Below, in pieces: positions 35,756 to 45,278 of a stretch of 64,000 bases of DNA (within the stretch, counting starts at the first letter, position 1; every line of letters begins with the position of its first letter). Source of the stretch: Proteobacteria bacterium UBA1844 (GTDB lineage Bacteria > Pseudomonadota > Gammaproteobacteria > Steroidobacterales > Woeseiaceae); the NCBI GenBank assembly GCA_002338615.1, contig DDIS01000087.1, positions 71,700 through 135,699 on the forward strand, written 5' to 3'. The notes beneath the pieces were generated by a model. The model made no database searches. It was given only the letters and a program-made list of their open reading frames with translations, and was not told the DNA's origin. A program made the translations under genes and the position numbers.

Positions 35756-35775
35756 TTTGTGATACGGGTCACAAA
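35756..35775. promoter_or_regulatory. CRP/Vfr binding site upstream of fleQ
   Basis: TTTGTGA-TACGGG-TCACAAA contains both perfect CRP half sites TGTGA and TCACA with the required 6-bp spacer. It lies 64-83 bp before the fleQ ATG. In Pseudomonas aeruginosa Vfr binds the fleQ promoter and represses it. Here the position relative to a possible -10 suggests activation instead. Confidence 0.75.
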
Positions 35776-35785
35776 GCAATGATAA

Positions 35786-36085
35786 CTAACGTAATTCGTA
35801 GGCCTTGGCGGCGACCTGGCCGCGACGAAGCTGGCCCAGCTCGCGAGACACATCCTTGTGTGCCTTGCGCGCTTCCTGGGTGACGGTTGCCAGCCGATGT
35901 TGCAGCGCGTCGACCAGGCCGCGCCGATGGCCTTCGGGCACATTGGTAAAGACGCTGCGCAGCCGTATCGCAAGGCGTTCGATCTCTTCCCAATCGCCGG
36001 CTTGTGCCAGCGTAGTCATGTGTTCAGACATTTCAAGAACGACATTTTCCGGTGCTTCAGTCGCCGCGTGCTGCAACTTATGCAT
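35786..36085 (-). CDS. fliT: FliT-like flagellar chaperone
   Basis: The 99-residue, mostly helical protein (MSEHMTTLAQAGDWEEIERLAIRLRSVF...) follows fliS with an 8-bp overlap, the usual place of fliT, the FliD chaperone. The frame is open to 36196. The start at 36085 is chosen from length and coupling. The sequence is weakly conserved, so the call rests on size, helical pattern (AGDWEEIERLA) and gene order. Confidence 0.72.
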   Translation of the reverse strand: MHKLQHAATEAPENVVLEMSEHMTTLAQAGDWEEIERLAIRLRSVFTNVPEGHRRGLVDALQHRLATVTQEARKAHKDVSRELGQLRRGQVAAKAYELR

Positions 36086-36491
36086 GTGATACTTCCCCAG
36101 CATCGTCGGCAATCGCGTCCCAGGCTTCTTTAAGTTCCCGCAATAGTCCTGACACTTCGTTGAGTTTGCCAGCATCGTTTTGCAAATTTGCTTCAAGAAG
36201 CCGACGCGTCATATATGCATAGAGGGCATCGAAGTTCTCGGCAATGCGCGCATTCGCCTTGTGATTAAGGCTGGCCTGCAATCCATTGACGATGCTTATC
36301 GCCCCCGAGATGTTGTTCCCCTTGTCGTGCACATTGCCATCCACCATCTGCTTCGCGGCGAGCCCGATCTTCGCAAGTGCCCGCTCCATCATCAGCTGGA
36401 TCAGGCGGTGTGGCGTTGCGCCTTCAACCCGGCTTTGCAGGTCGATTGACTCGTAGGCTCGCGCCGCTGAATTTGCATTGGATGCCAACAT
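36078..36491 (-). CDS. fliS: Flagellin export chaperone FliS
   Basis: The 137-residue helical-bundle protein has the FliS pattern: AYESIDLQSRVEGATPHRLIQLMMERALAKI, NISGAISIVNGLQASLNHKANARIAENFDALYAYMTRRLLEANLQND. It binds the flagellin C-terminus and prevents early polymerisation. It lies 15 bp after fliD. Confidence 0.95.
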   Translation of the reverse strand: MLASNANSAARAYESIDLQSRVEGATPHRLIQLMMERALAKIGLAAKQMVDGNVHDKGNNISGAISIVNGLQASLNHKANARIAENFDALYAYMTRRLLEANLQNDAGKLNEVSGLLRELKEAWDAIADDAGEVSHA

Positions 36492-36506
36492 GTAGGTTCC
36501 CTCTGG

Positions 36507-37895
36507 TTACTGTCCGACGCGTTCGACGCCCGGCAGACTGCTTAATTGCTGGTTCAGAAAATTACTGGTGGACGAGAGTTGGGCGAGCAGGGAATCAAGC
36601 GCGTTGAATTGCCGCAACAGGCGCGTTTCCAGAGCTTCGAGCCGTTCGTTCAGTGAATCGCGTTGCTCACTGAGGCCTTCAATCTGCGTCTGCAGACCCT
36701 GGCTGCGCGTTTCCACGATGCCGCCTGAGCCAAGAAAGCCGTCTGCGAGCGTGTGCAAGCGAACGGCGAACCCGTCGCCAGCCGCAAACAGCATGCCGAA
36801 TTTCGCGAACTCGCTATCGAGCGCATCGGTCAGTTCAGACTCATTGATGACGAGCGTACCGTCGAGTTGAGTTTCGATGCCCACATCCCTGAGTGTCGCG
36901 AACGAGCTCTCCGGTGCTGTAACCGCATTACTCATTTCACGTCGTACCTGGTCCCGAATGTTGCGCACCGAGGCATCTCCCAACAATGGCCCGGCGGACG
37001 ACGACTCAGGACTGTAATCGCTGAGTCCGTCCAGTGTGTTTATCAACGAATTGTAGGATTCAACGAAATCGGTCACCAGGTCGTGCGCAGCCGACTGATC
37101 GTTTTCGATGCGCAGTTTCGCTGCCGGACCCTCGGTGATTGCCTTGATCTCCAGCGTGATGCCTTCTATTGCACCTTCGATGCTGTTGCTACTGCCGACA
37201 ACATCGAGCCCGTCTATGCGAACTCGAGCATCTCCGGCCGCCGTGGATTCTGTGAGCTGCGTATTCGCATTCAACGGATCGTAAGTCAGCGCGCCAAGAC
37301 CGCCGTCGCCGCCCGTCTGTTGCACCGTTATCGAATTGGCAGTTCCTGGCGTATCCGAGGTAAGAATTATGTAGCTGCCGCTGTCCGCATTGACAATGGT
37401 CGCCGACACACCCGGATTGTCGCTGGATGCGTTGATCGCGTCGCGAATACCCGCAAGGGTATTGTTCTGTTCTGTAATTTCTATGGCAGCAACCGACGGA
37501 CCAAGCCCAACGAGGAGCGTTCCGGTACCGACAACGGCACCAGAACCCGTAAAGGCGCCGGATGTCAGTTTGTGTGCAGTGGCGAGCTGCACAACTTCGA
37601 CGTCGTACGCCGCAGGCAGTGCCTTGCCGCTCGCACTCGCACTGAACGCGTCTTCGTCGCTTGATGTCGCAGTGCGTACAAGAAACTTGTCCGCGGTCTT
37701 CATTGCGTCGAGCTTGTCACGAAAATCGGACAATGCGGACTTCAGGCTACCAAACGCGGAAAGTCGTGCCTGGGCGCGTGCCTCCTTCTGACCGATCCTG
37801 GTTTCCAATGGTGCGCCCTCCGCGGTAACGAGACTTTGAACGATTCCGGCTATGTCCAGGCCGGATCCGATTCCTGTTGATACTATGCTTGGCAT
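36507..37895 (-). CDS. fliD: Flagellar filament cap protein FliD
   Basis: The 462-residue protein starts MPSIVSTGIGSGLDIAGIVQSLVTAEGAPLETRI, the FliD N-terminal coiled-coil domain. The variable central domains and the C-terminal coiled coil (about 400-455) are present. It caps the filament and folds incoming flagellin. The frame is open to 37982, but the ATG at 37895 is clearly the family start. Confidence 0.95.
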   Translation of the reverse strand: MPSIVSTGIGSGLDIAGIVQSLVTAEGAPLETRIGQKEARAQARLSAFGSLKSALSDFRDKLDAMKTADKFLVRTATSSDEDAFSASASGKALPAAYDVEVVQLATAHKLTSGAFTGSGAVVGTGTLLVGLGPSVAAIEITEQNNTLAGIRDAINASSDNPGVSATIVNADSGSYIILTSDTPGTANSITVQQTGGDGGLGALTYDPLNANTQLTESTAAGDARVRIDGLDVVGSSNSIEGAIEGITLEIKAITEGPAAKLRIENDQSAAHDLVTDFVESYNSLINTLDGLSDYSPESSSAGPLLGDASVRNIRDQVRREMSNAVTAPESSFATLRDVGIETQLDGTLVINESELTDALDSEFAKFGMLFAAGDGFAVRLHTLADGFLGSGGIVETRSQGLQTQIEGLSEQRDSLNERLEALETRLLRQFNALDSLLAQLSSTSNFLNQQLSSLPGVERVGQ

Positions 37896-37941
37896 TGCTG
37901 TTCTCCGCGTGGTTGTGCCAAAGATCGACAGAAAAAATACT

Positions 37942-37957
37942 ACAAGAAACGTGCCAC
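37942..37957 (-). promoter_or_regulatory. Weak sigma-54-like promoter before fliD
   Basis: On the minus strand TGGCACG, 4 bp (TTTC), TTGTA has a perfect -24 box and correct spacing, but the -12 box has GT in place of GC. It lies about 50 bp before the fliD ATG. A fliC-flaG read-through transcript is an alternative source. Confidence 0.45.
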
Positions 37958-37985
37958 AATCCGGCCCTGCCGCTCCTGGCAAGCG

Positions 37986-38348
37986 CTAAATCAGGCTGTC
38001 CAGTAAGCGAATTTCCAGCCCGCCGTCGCTGGATGTAGCAATTCGTGCTTTTTCCGGTGGGATTTCCCGAATCAGCTCGCCGGTTTCCCGGTCGAGAACC
38101 TGGATAACCGAACTCCCGTTGCTGATATCCACCTGGAACCGGAGCAGTCGGCCAATCGAATGCCGCCTGAGGTTGAGCTTGTCGGCCAGTGCCTCGAGAT
38201 CCGGGCCACTCTCCTCATTGGCCGGCAATGGCCTTCCGCTTGATGACAGTGAGTTGCCGCCAGCCGGCGCTTCATTCGATCTCGTGGCCAGGGTGCGAAA
38301 AGTCCCGGTCGCCGCGCTCGTCGAATTCAGAATCTCTTCTGACACCAT
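37986..38348 (-). CDS. flaG: FlaG family protein
   Basis: The 120-residue protein has a disordered Ser/Pro-rich N-terminus and the FlaG block LRFQVDISNGSSVIQVLDRETGELIREIPPEKA at about 69-101. FlaG homologues influence filament length. It lies between fliC and fliD as in Pseudomonas and Vibrio. Confidence 0.9.
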   Translation of the reverse strand: MVSEEILNSTSAATGTFRTLATRSNEAPAGGNSLSSSGRPLPANEESGPDLEALADKLNLRRHSIGRLLRFQVDISNGSSVIQVLDRETGELIREIPPEKARIATSSDGGLEIRLLDSLI

Positions 38349-38362
38349 TTATCTCCCTGGAG

Positions 38363-38398
38363 TCCGGGTCAGGCAGCATCTCTGCCACCTGACCCGGA
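38363..38398 (-). terminator. Strong hairpin between fliC and flaG
   Basis: The arms TCCGGGTCA..GGCAG and CTGCC..TGACCCGGA pair over 14 bp with a 3-nt bulge and a short loop, 20 bp after the fliC stop. No T-run follows, so it probably acts as an mRNA-stabilising or partial terminator structure that raises fliC over flaG expression. Confidence 0.6.
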
Positions 38399-38417
38399 GT
38401 CGTGCTCTGCTGCGCGC

Positions 38418-39857
38418 TTACTGCAGCAAACTCAATGCCAGTTGTGGCTGTGCATTGGCCTGCGACAGTACGGCAACACCGGCCTGTTGCAGAATCTGGG
38501 CCTTGGTGAGTGCTGCAGTTTCGGCCGCGAAGTCTGCGTCCTGGATCCGGCTGCGTGAAGCAGACAGGTTTTCAGAAACCGCTTGCAGGTTGGCAATGGT
38601 CGATTCGAACCGATTCTGTATCGCACCGAAGTTCGAGCGCAGATCGCTCACTACGGTGAGAGCCGAATCAATACGATTGATCGCAGTTTCAGAGTTAGCA
38701 ACGCTGAGCACGTCCACTCCGCTCAGGGTTCCTGCGTCTTTAGCGATAGTCGCCGCCTGGCCGATTTCCGCAAACTGTCCGGTCATCACGATGTTGTCAG
38801 AGGCTGACATCGTTATCGTGCCACGCACGATACTTTCCTGTGATGCTGCGATGCCCGTACCGGTCGCCGATGTACCCAGCGTGACAGTCTCCGTGATGTC
38901 GGTATTTCGTCCATCGACGGAAGCGAACGTCAGATCCGTGCCGCTCACCGACGCAGATACGCCGGTTTGCGATGAGTACAGGTTAACCTGTGCCGCAACA
39001 TCCGATGCCGTCAGTGACGCACCGACTGCCACGTTGTCGGCGCCGCTGTAAATATCGACACCGTTGATGCTCAGGGCATAAGTTGTAGCAGTCGATGCAC
39101 CCGAACCGTCAATCGTTACGAACGTACCGGTATGACTGTTGGAAGCCGTCGCTGTCAGACCCGCCACGCCCGCATTGTTGATCGCGCGAACCTTCGCATA
39201 GGCACTATCCGCTTCCTGGCCATTCAGCGAACCCGCAACGGATGCACCGACACTAATGGCTGTGCTGCCGCCGACGGCGATCGTCAAGCCGTTGTCCGTT
39301 AATGCGCCTGATGTAACAGCCGTGCCGGTTGCGCTTGCAATCTGGCCAATCTGCGTCGAACGCATGCCGGTCGTCAGGTTGACGCCAATCGTCTCACCAA
39401 CGTTTGCGCCAACCTGGAACTGGGCGCTGCCGAAGGTACCGTCAAGTACCTTGCGGCCGTTGAACGAAGTCTGGCTGGCAATGCGCTCAACTTCAGCAAT
39501 ACGCTGCTGAACTTCAGCATTCAATGCAGAGCGGTCCGATGCCGAGTTCGTGGCATTTGCCGACTGTACGGCGAGCTCGCGGATGCGTTGCAGGTTGTTG
39601 GTCAGCTCGCCAAGAGCGCTTTCAGCTGTCTGGGACAGCGATATACCGTCGGATGCATTCCGCACAGCCTGGTTCAAACCGCGGATCTGCGTGGTGAAAC
39701 GCTCGGAGATCGCCAGTCCTGCCGCGTCGTCCTTTGCGCTGTTGATTCGCAGGCCTGTCGACAGTCTTTCAAGTGACTGGTTTAACAAACCTTGCGAACG
39801 ATTCAAGTTACGCTGTGCATTAAGCGACGCAACGTTTGTATTGATCGTCTGTGCCAT
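38418..39857 (-). CDS. fliC: Flagellin FliC
   Basis: The 479-residue filament subunit has the conserved N-terminal D0/D1 (MAQTINTNVASLNAQRNLNRSQ, RLSTGLRINSAKDDAAGLAISERFTTQIRGL) and C-terminal D1/D0 (LGAIQNRFESTIANLQAVSENLSASRSRIQDADFAAETAALTKAQILQQAGVAVLSQANAQPQLALSLLQ). The middle (about 165-380) is a Thr/Ser/Ala/Gly-rich surface region. The frame is open 7 codons further. The ATG at 39857 is the family start. It is the only flagellin gene in the window, with its own sigma-28 promoter. Confidence 0.97.
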   Translation of the reverse strand: MAQTINTNVASLNAQRNLNRSQGLLNQSLERLSTGLRINSAKDDAAGLAISERFTTQIRGLNQAVRNASDGISLSQTAESALGELTNNLQRIRELAVQSANATNSASDRSALNAEVQQRIAEVERIASQTSFNGRKVLDGTFGSAQFQVGANVGETIGVNLTTGMRSTQIGQIASATGTAVTSGALTDNGLTIAVGGSTAISVGASVAGSLNGQEADSAYAKVRAINNAGVAGLTATASNSHTGTFVTIDGSGASTATTYALSINGVDIYSGADNVAVGASLTASDVAAQVNLYSSQTGVSASVSGTDLTFASVDGRNTDITETVTLGTSATGTGIAASQESIVRGTITMSASDNIVMTGQFAEIGQAATIAKDAGTLSGVDVLSVANSETAINRIDSALTVVSDLRSNFGAIQNRFESTIANLQAVSENLSASRSRIQDADFAAETAALTKAQILQQAGVAVLSQANAQPQLALSLLQ

Positions 39858-39957
39858 TTCTTTAACTCCTGTTGCCAAAAATTACCGGTCTGTTAGTCGT
39901 CCCGGATTCCGAACTTCATGGCCATGAGAGACTTTCGAGGCCACCTTTCAGATATTG

Positions 39958-39984
39958 TTATCGGTAGCTATCGGGAATTCTTTA
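39958..39984 (-). promoter_or_regulatory. Sigma-28 (FliA) promoter for fliC
   Basis: On the minus strand TAAA (39984-39981), exactly 15 bp, then ACCGATAA (39965-39958) matches the FliA consensus except for the first base of the -10. It leaves a leader of about 95 nt before fliC. Confidence 0.85.
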
Positions 39985-40122
39985 AAGACTTTGCGTGCGA
40001 TCGAAGGATGTCGCCGGCAGGCGGGCTATTGCATTGCCCGATGGTTGCAAAATTTGTGACGCAGGTCCGTCAGTTGGAAAAACGGACTCAAACTACATTC
40101 AACGAATTAACCGCACGGGACA

Positions 40123-41316
40123 CTAGAGGTAGTCGAACAGAGATAACTGCTGAGTCGCAACAAAGGACTTTTGCGCAGCCTCCAGCGTCGTCATCTGCTG
40201 GCTCAGCCGTGACAGGGCCTCCGCATAGTCGAGGTCCTCAATTCCGGCCAGCACTTCGTTGCTTATCAGCGCCTGGCTGGCATTGCTGTCGACCTGGCTT
40301 TCTATGCCCGCGAGTCGCGAGCCCACCTGGGTGCGGATATCAAGCACATTACCTATTGCCTGGTCGATGTAGCGCAGTTCCGCATTGATGACATTCGTCT
40401 GGGCTGCGCTTGCCGTATCCCCCGCAACCGGCATCGCCAGTGCCGTCGCGAGCTTGTCAATGCTTGAAAACATATCCTGGTAAGGGCTCGCCTGCACGAT
40501 AAAGCGATCACCGGGTGCAATGTCACCGTTTAATTCAAAAGCGACACCGAGGAATTCAATCTGCTCGCCGTCGTTATGACTGCCGGATGCGACATTGACA
40601 CCCAGTGAGTCACGCACTTCAAAGTTTGTCGCATCGATGAACTCGACGGAATAAGTGCCAGGCACCCAGGCGGACGGATCAACAGTACTCGCGGTGCCGA
40701 TGATACCGCTGCCGGAATTCGTAGCGTCCGGCGCAGCCACAAAATCTCCATTTCCAGAGCGAATGCGGAAAAATACGGCGTCACCAGCATCACTGTCTGC
40801 CACGAGGCGGCCCGGACCAATAGCTATCATGCGCTGGCCCTGATCACCATTGTAGTTATAGGTCCCACCGACTTTGGCAACCGGCGCAACATCCTGCTGA
40901 TTGCCTGCGAAAAGATATCGACCATTGCCGTCTGTCTGGTTCGCGATCTGCATCAACTGGTCCAGGTGCTCACGCATCTCAACCGCAATCAGGGAGCGTG
41001 TCTCGTTGCTCTGCGTCGCGTTGTTTGCCTGTAACGCAAGTTCCCGAACTCGTTGCAGTACATTATTCACCGACGACAGTGACGAGTCTTCCTGGCTCAG
41101 GCGGTTTTTTGCTACCACAGCGTTGCGATCGAACTGTGCAAGACCGGCCAAAGCCTCGCGCAGCTCCAGTGCGCGCGTCGCGGCGATCGGATCGTCTGAC
41201 GGCGACAGGAGCGTCTGCCCGGTCGAAATCTGTTTCTGGGTGTGGTCGATAGCCGACTGCATGCGTTGCATCAGGCTAAGTCCTGACAAGTAGCTACCCA
41301 TAGTTGATACGCGCAT
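40123..41316 (-). CDS. flgL: Flagellar hook-filament junction protein FlgL
   Basis: The 397-residue protein has a flagellin-like N-terminus (MRVSTMGSYLSGLSLMQRMQSAIDHTQKQISTG) and C-terminus (EDLDYAEALSRLSQQMTTLEAAQKSFVATQQLSLFDYL). It is the second junction protein between hook and filament. I use the ATG at 41316, 3 bp after the flgK stop, instead of the TTG at 41322. Confidence 0.94.
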   Translation of the reverse strand: MRVSTMGSYLSGLSLMQRMQSAIDHTQKQISTGQTLLSPSDDPIAATRALELREALAGLAQFDRNAVVAKNRLSQEDSSLSSVNNVLQRVRELALQANNATQSNETRSLIAVEMREHLDQLMQIANQTDGNGRYLFAGNQQDVAPVAKVGGTYNYNGDQGQRMIAIGPGRLVADSDAGDAVFFRIRSGNGDFVAAPDATNSGSGIIGTASTVDPSAWVPGTYSVEFIDATNFEVRDSLGVNVASGSHNDGEQIEFLGVAFELNGDIAPGDRFIVQASPYQDMFSSIDKLATALAMPVAGDTASAAQTNVINAELRYIDQAIGNVLDIRTQVGSRLAGIESQVDSNASQALISNEVLAGIEDLDYAEALSRLSQQMTTLEAAQKSFVATQQLSLFDYL

Positions 41317-41318
41317 CG

Positions 41319-43205
41319 TCAACGCCTCGTTGCATAAAGCAAACTGTCAAACAGGCTGTTGGCGATTGCGACAACCTGGGCCACGGCCTGGTAGGCCTGC
41401 TGGTACTGCATCAATCTTGCCGCCTCCTCGTCGAGGTTCACCGCAGATTTTGACAACATTGCTTCTTCGGCATTTCTCAACAACACGTCCTGCGCCTCCC
41501 GGTTCGACTGAATCTGGTGTGTCATGCTGCCGACCGCGGCGATAAGCTGACCATGATTTTCATTGATACCGACCGTACCGCCGTCGAAAATACCGACTGA
41601 CTGGACCCCGGCCAACATCAGGCCATTGCCGTTATCGCCGGACGCACCGAAATTGGCTTCGATGGAGAACCGGTCACCGGCCACCGGAGCCCCGGTAATC
41701 GTTAGCTCGGTGCCGTTGATCACTATCGGTGTTCCGTCCGTATAGGCGAAACTGCCGGAGCCGTTGATCGAGTAGGTTGACGGACCTGTGAACTCAATCA
41801 GTGAGGCATTCAGCAAATCCGGGTGCGTGGCGTCCGCCACAGTGGTTGCCGAGATTGACGCCGCACCGAGATTCTCCAGGGAAGCCGATGAGCGAACGGG
41901 CGCTGCCATACTGATCGCCTTCGGATCGCTCACGAGGTTTCGGACGGATCCTGCCGTACCGAATGTTGAGCGTACGAGGATCGTATCTCCGGCTGCCGGC
42001 GTACCTGAGACGATGAATTCCAGTCCGTCCGCAACAAACGGGTTGCCGACTGTGCCGTTGCCGCTCATGGGCACGACGGTCGCGCTGGTCTGATTGCTTA
42101 GCGAATAGTTGGTACCGTCATAGCTAAGAAGGTAGTCATCGCCTGTCAAGGCCGCGAGGTCGCCAACGGCTGCGACAACATTACCCGTGCCCGTATTGTT
42201 GGCGGAATACCGCACGGCCGGTGGAGAGATCGAGAAGAAATCACCACCGAGCGCACCACGAAGGTCCATACCACTCGCATGCTGGGTATTAAACTGCACG
42301 GCTAACCCGGTTGCCGTCTGACCCAGCGAGCGACGGGCCGGGTCGAGTACGCTGCCACGAAATTCGAGCAAGCCACCGAGAGCGCCACCTGTCAGCGATC
42401 GATCAAGCGGTGCAGAACCTGCCGCGCCCTGATAAACGACATTTAATTCTGTCGGATCGAATTCGCTACGTTGCACGGCAAGTTCCTGCACGTCGCTACC
42501 GACCACGAGCGTTTGCCCGGAGCCGATGAATACGCTCATTGTGCCGTCGCCCTGCAACGTGGTGGTGACCGCTACCTTGCCTGAAAGGTCGAGGATCAGT
42601 CGATCACGTTCGTCGAGCAGATCGAGTGGTGCGCGATCGGTTCCACCCGCTACGGCAATCTGTTGATTGATCTCGGCAACCGATGACGCGAGCCGGTTGA
42701 TATCATCGACAGCGACCCGTAATCGCGAGTTCACCTCCGAGCCAATCTCCTCGAAGCGCTTGTCGAGCGACTGGAAGCGGCCTGCGATGCTGCTTGCCTC
42801 ACCCAACAATGCCTGTCGGGCTGGAATCGACGCCGGATCGTTGGCAACGTCCTGCACGGCACCGAAGAAATTCTGCAAGCCACTGCTCAAGCCCGTGTTC
42901 GGGTCGGCGAGCAAGCGATCCAGCCGACTTGCAAGATCGTCCAGCGCACTAAAGCGCGCCTGTCCCGTCGTCGTCGACTGCAACTGCTGCGCCAGAAGGT
43001 GGTCGTAATTGCGCTTGATGGAAGCAACCTGAGTGCCGCCCCCAATATAGGTATTGCCCACGCCGGTACCGACGCGCGATGAATACTCCACGACCTGCCG
43101 GCTATAGCCAGGCGTATTCGCATTGGCAATATTGTGGCTGGTGACAGCCAGGCCGCGTTGAAACGCAAGCATGCCTGTCAAGCTGGAATTTAATATGCTT
43201 GGCAT
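41319..43205 (-). CDS. flgK: Flagellar hook-filament junction protein FlgK
   Basis: The 628-residue protein has the rod/hook N-terminal motif (MLAFQRGLAVTSHNIANANTPGYSRQ) and a C-terminal helix (LDEEAARLMQYQQAYQAVAQVVAIANSLFDSLL). It is the first junction protein. A sigma-28 promoter inside the end of flgJ separates it from the upstream rod genes. Confidence 0.96.
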   Translation of the reverse strand: MPSILNSSLTGMLAFQRGLAVTSHNIANANTPGYSRQVVEYSSRVGTGVGNTYIGGGTQVASIKRNYDHLLAQQLQSTTTGQARFSALDDLASRLDRLLADPNTGLSSGLQNFFGAVQDVANDPASIPARQALLGEASSIAGRFQSLDKRFEEIGSEVNSRLRVAVDDINRLASSVAEINQQIAVAGGTDRAPLDLLDERDRLILDLSGKVAVTTTLQGDGTMSVFIGSGQTLVVGSDVQELAVQRSEFDPTELNVVYQGAAGSAPLDRSLTGGALGGLLEFRGSVLDPARRSLGQTATGLAVQFNTQHASGMDLRGALGGDFFSISPPAVRYSANNTGTGNVVAAVGDLAALTGDDYLLSYDGTNYSLSNQTSATVVPMSGNGTVGNPFVADGLEFIVSGTPAAGDTILVRSTFGTAGSVRNLVSDPKAISMAAPVRSSASLENLGAASISATTVADATHPDLLNASLIEFTGPSTYSINGSGSFAYTDGTPIVINGTELTITGAPVAGDRFSIEANFGASGDNGNGLMLAGVQSVGIFDGGTVGINENHGQLIAAVGSMTHQIQSNREAQDVLLRNAEEAMLSKSAVNLDEEAARLMQYQQAYQAVAQVVAIANSLFDSLLYATRR

Positions 43206-43215
43206 CGTCAGGTCC

Positions 43216-44130
43216 TCAGTGTTGTATCGGTGCCGCGGCTGGATTCTTTAGGCCCGCCAGGACCCTTGCCATTGTTTCGCTGCCCGCCACGCGGGAAATC
43301 TTGGTGGCATAGTCCGGGTCTGTAGCGTAACCGCTCGATTGCAATGCGGTCGCGAAGCCCGACACGTCGTCGCCATGGTTGCTGACGGTCGCGTATCGCG
43401 GATTGTCGGTAAGTAGCCGAAAGTAGTCATTTACACTTTCGCTAACATCGCGATAGGCACGAAACTGGGCAGTTTCCCGTCCCGGAATTCCGTCGCGGAA
43501 TTCAAGGGTGCTGCGGCTGATACGGGCGCCCGACCAGCTGCTGCCCGCCTTGATCCCGAACAGGTTCAGGCTGCTGTCACCGGCACCGTCGCCAGGCACG
43601 TGTTTGCCCCAGCCTGTTTCGAGGGCGGCCTGCGCAAGCATGGCTTCAGGTGCAACATTGAGGCGTTTGGCGACACGCTGGATATGCGGCCAGACATCGC
43701 GGGCGAAACTTTCAGGACTGTCCCAGGCAGACGCAGCCGACGCCGCTGATACCGTGGTGGTGGACGGGGACGCGGCCCGCGCAGCCGGAAAGGCCGGACC
43801 TATATTGACGCCGGGCGTAAATGTCGACCGCGAACTGCCCGGGTCGGCCCCACCCATTTGCCGCACCAGCATTTCAGCGAGGCCGATGCACTTGCCGCTG
43901 GCCATTTCCAGGGACAACTGCTGATCCAGCATGCCCTGGTACATTTCATGCGATTCACTGTCGCCAATCAAGGGATCACCCAATGACGCCTCTCGCATGT
44001 TTTTCAGCATGCTCTGCAAAAACAAAGCTTCGAACTGTCCCGCTACCTCGCGCAACGCTGCCGGATCATTGTTGTCCGCAGCACTACGCAGCGCGGTGAA
44101 CTGACTGAAATCAGTGATTGCGGCCGTCAT
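43216..44130 (-). CDS. flgJ: Flagellar rod-cap / peptidoglycan hydrolase FlgJ
   Basis: The 304-residue two-domain protein has an N-terminal rod-cap domain (about 1-105: AGQFEALFLQSMLKNMREASLGD...MYQGMLDQQLSLEMA). The C-terminal glucosaminidase domain (about 140-300: FARDVWPHIQRVAKRLNVAPEAMLAQAALETGWGKHV) opens the peptidoglycan for the rod. The catalytic Glu in AALETGWG is present. Confidence 0.95.
   Translation of the reverse strand: MTAAITDFSQFTALRSAADNNDPAALREVAGQFEALFLQSMLKNMREASLGDPLIGDSESHEMYQGMLDQQLSLEMASGKCIGLAEMLVRQMGGADPGSSRSTFTPGVNIGPAFPAARAASPSTTTVSAASAASAWDSPESFARDVWPHIQRVAKRLNVAPEAMLAQAALETGWGKHVPGDGAGDSSLNLFGIKAGSSWSGARISRSTLEFRDGIPGRETAQFRAYRDVSESVNDYFRLLTDNPRYATVSNHGDDVSGFATALQSSGYATDPDYATKISRVAGSETMARVLAGLKNPAAAPIQH
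43224..43250 (-). promoter_or_regulatory. Sigma-28 (FliA) promoter for flgKL, inside flgJ
   Basis: On the minus strand TAAA (43250-43247), exactly 15 bp, then ACCGATAC (43231-43224) lies within the last codons of flgJ. The predicted start is about 12 nt before flgK. It separates junction proteins from the earlier rod operon. Confidence 0.75.
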
Positions 44131-44139
44131 ATCATGGCA

Positions 44140-45261
44140 CTAGATGATGACCAGCTCGGCACGTAACGCGCCGGCCTGTTTGAGTGCTTCGAGAATTGCA
44201 ACCAGGTCACCGGGCGCCGCACCGACCCGATTCACCGCTTGCACTATATCGTCGAGGCTCGTCCCGGGCTGGAACAGGAACATGCGGGAATCGGAGTCAT
44301 CGACCGACACTTGCGAGTCGCTCGAAAAAATCGTTTCCCCAGAGTTGCTGAATGGCGCAACAGGCTGGCTTACAAAAGGCGTTTCGCTGATCGTGACGAC
44401 CAGCGATCCGTGCGATACGGCCGCCGGCATCACGCGCACATTGGCTCCAATAACAACCGTTCCACTGCGTGAATTCACAATGACTCTCGCCTGTGCTTCG
44501 CCAGGTTCGATTTCAAGATTCTCGAGCGCTGAAACGTACGCGGTGCGCTGGCCAGGATCGACCGGCGCCTTGACATCTACGGACACGGAATCAATTGCAA
44601 CAGCGGTTCCCGGACCCAGGGTGGAGTTTATCTGTGCCGCAAGGCGCGTTGACGTCGTGAAGTCCGGCGTATTGAGGTTAAGTACGATTGATTCCCTGGT
44701 AAGAAACTCATTACTCACCTTCCGTTCGACAATGGCCCCGTTGGGAATGCGGCCAGCACTTGGAATATTCACGGTGATACTCGACCCATCAGAGCCTGAC
44801 GCGCCGAAACCACCGACCACAAGGTTTCCCTGGGCAACCGCGTACACGCCGCCATCTGCGCCGCGCAATGGCGCCATCAGGAGACTACCGCCGCGCAGGC
44901 TCTTGGCATTACCCATTGACGCCACAGTCACGTCGAGTTTCTGACCCGGCTTGGCGAACGCCGGCAACTGCGCTTGTATGGTTACGGCCGCGACATTTTT
45001 TAGTTGCAGATTGGTGCCCGGCGGAATCGTAACGCCGAACTGGGTAAGCATATTGATGACGCTCTGTACTGTGAACGGTGTTTGTGTCGTCTGATCACCT
45101 GTGCCATTTAAGCCCACGACCAGGCCGTAACCAACCAGTTGATTGTCGCGAACGCCCGCGACAGTGGCGAGATCCTTTACGCGTTCCGCGGAAGCGGGCG
45201 CCGCAAAAACTAACAATGCGATGGACAGGACCTTGCCGAATTGAATGGTGTTTGCATTCAT
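44140..45261 (-). CDS. flgI: Flagellar P-ring protein FlgI
   Basis: The 373-residue periplasmic protein has a signal peptide (about 1-24, ending APASA-E) and the P-ring family sequence [48 protein letters not shown] start it at the ATG at 45261, which has an AAGGAA ribosome site, rather than at 45279, which overlaps the flgH stop. Confidence 0.96.
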   Translation of the reverse strand: MNANTIQFGKVLSIALLVFAAPASAERVKDLATVAGVRDNQLVGYGLVVGLNGTGDQTTQTPFTVQSVINMLTQFGVTIPPGTNLQLKNVAAVTIQAQLPAFAKPGQKLDVTVASMGNAKSLRGGSLLMAPLRGADGGVYAVAQGNLVVGGFGASGSDGSSITVNIPSAGRIPNGAIVERKVSNEFLTRESIVLNLNTPDFTTSTRLAAQINSTLGPGTAVAIDSVSVDVKAPVDPGQRTAYVSALENLEIEPGEAQARVIVNSRSGTVVIGANVRVMPAAVSHGSLVVTISETPFVSQPVAPFSNSGETIFSSDSQVSVDDSDSRMFLFQPGTSLDDIVQAVNRVGAAPGDLVAILEALKQAGALRAELVII

Positions 45262-45278
45262 CGTGCGGTTCCTTTCCA

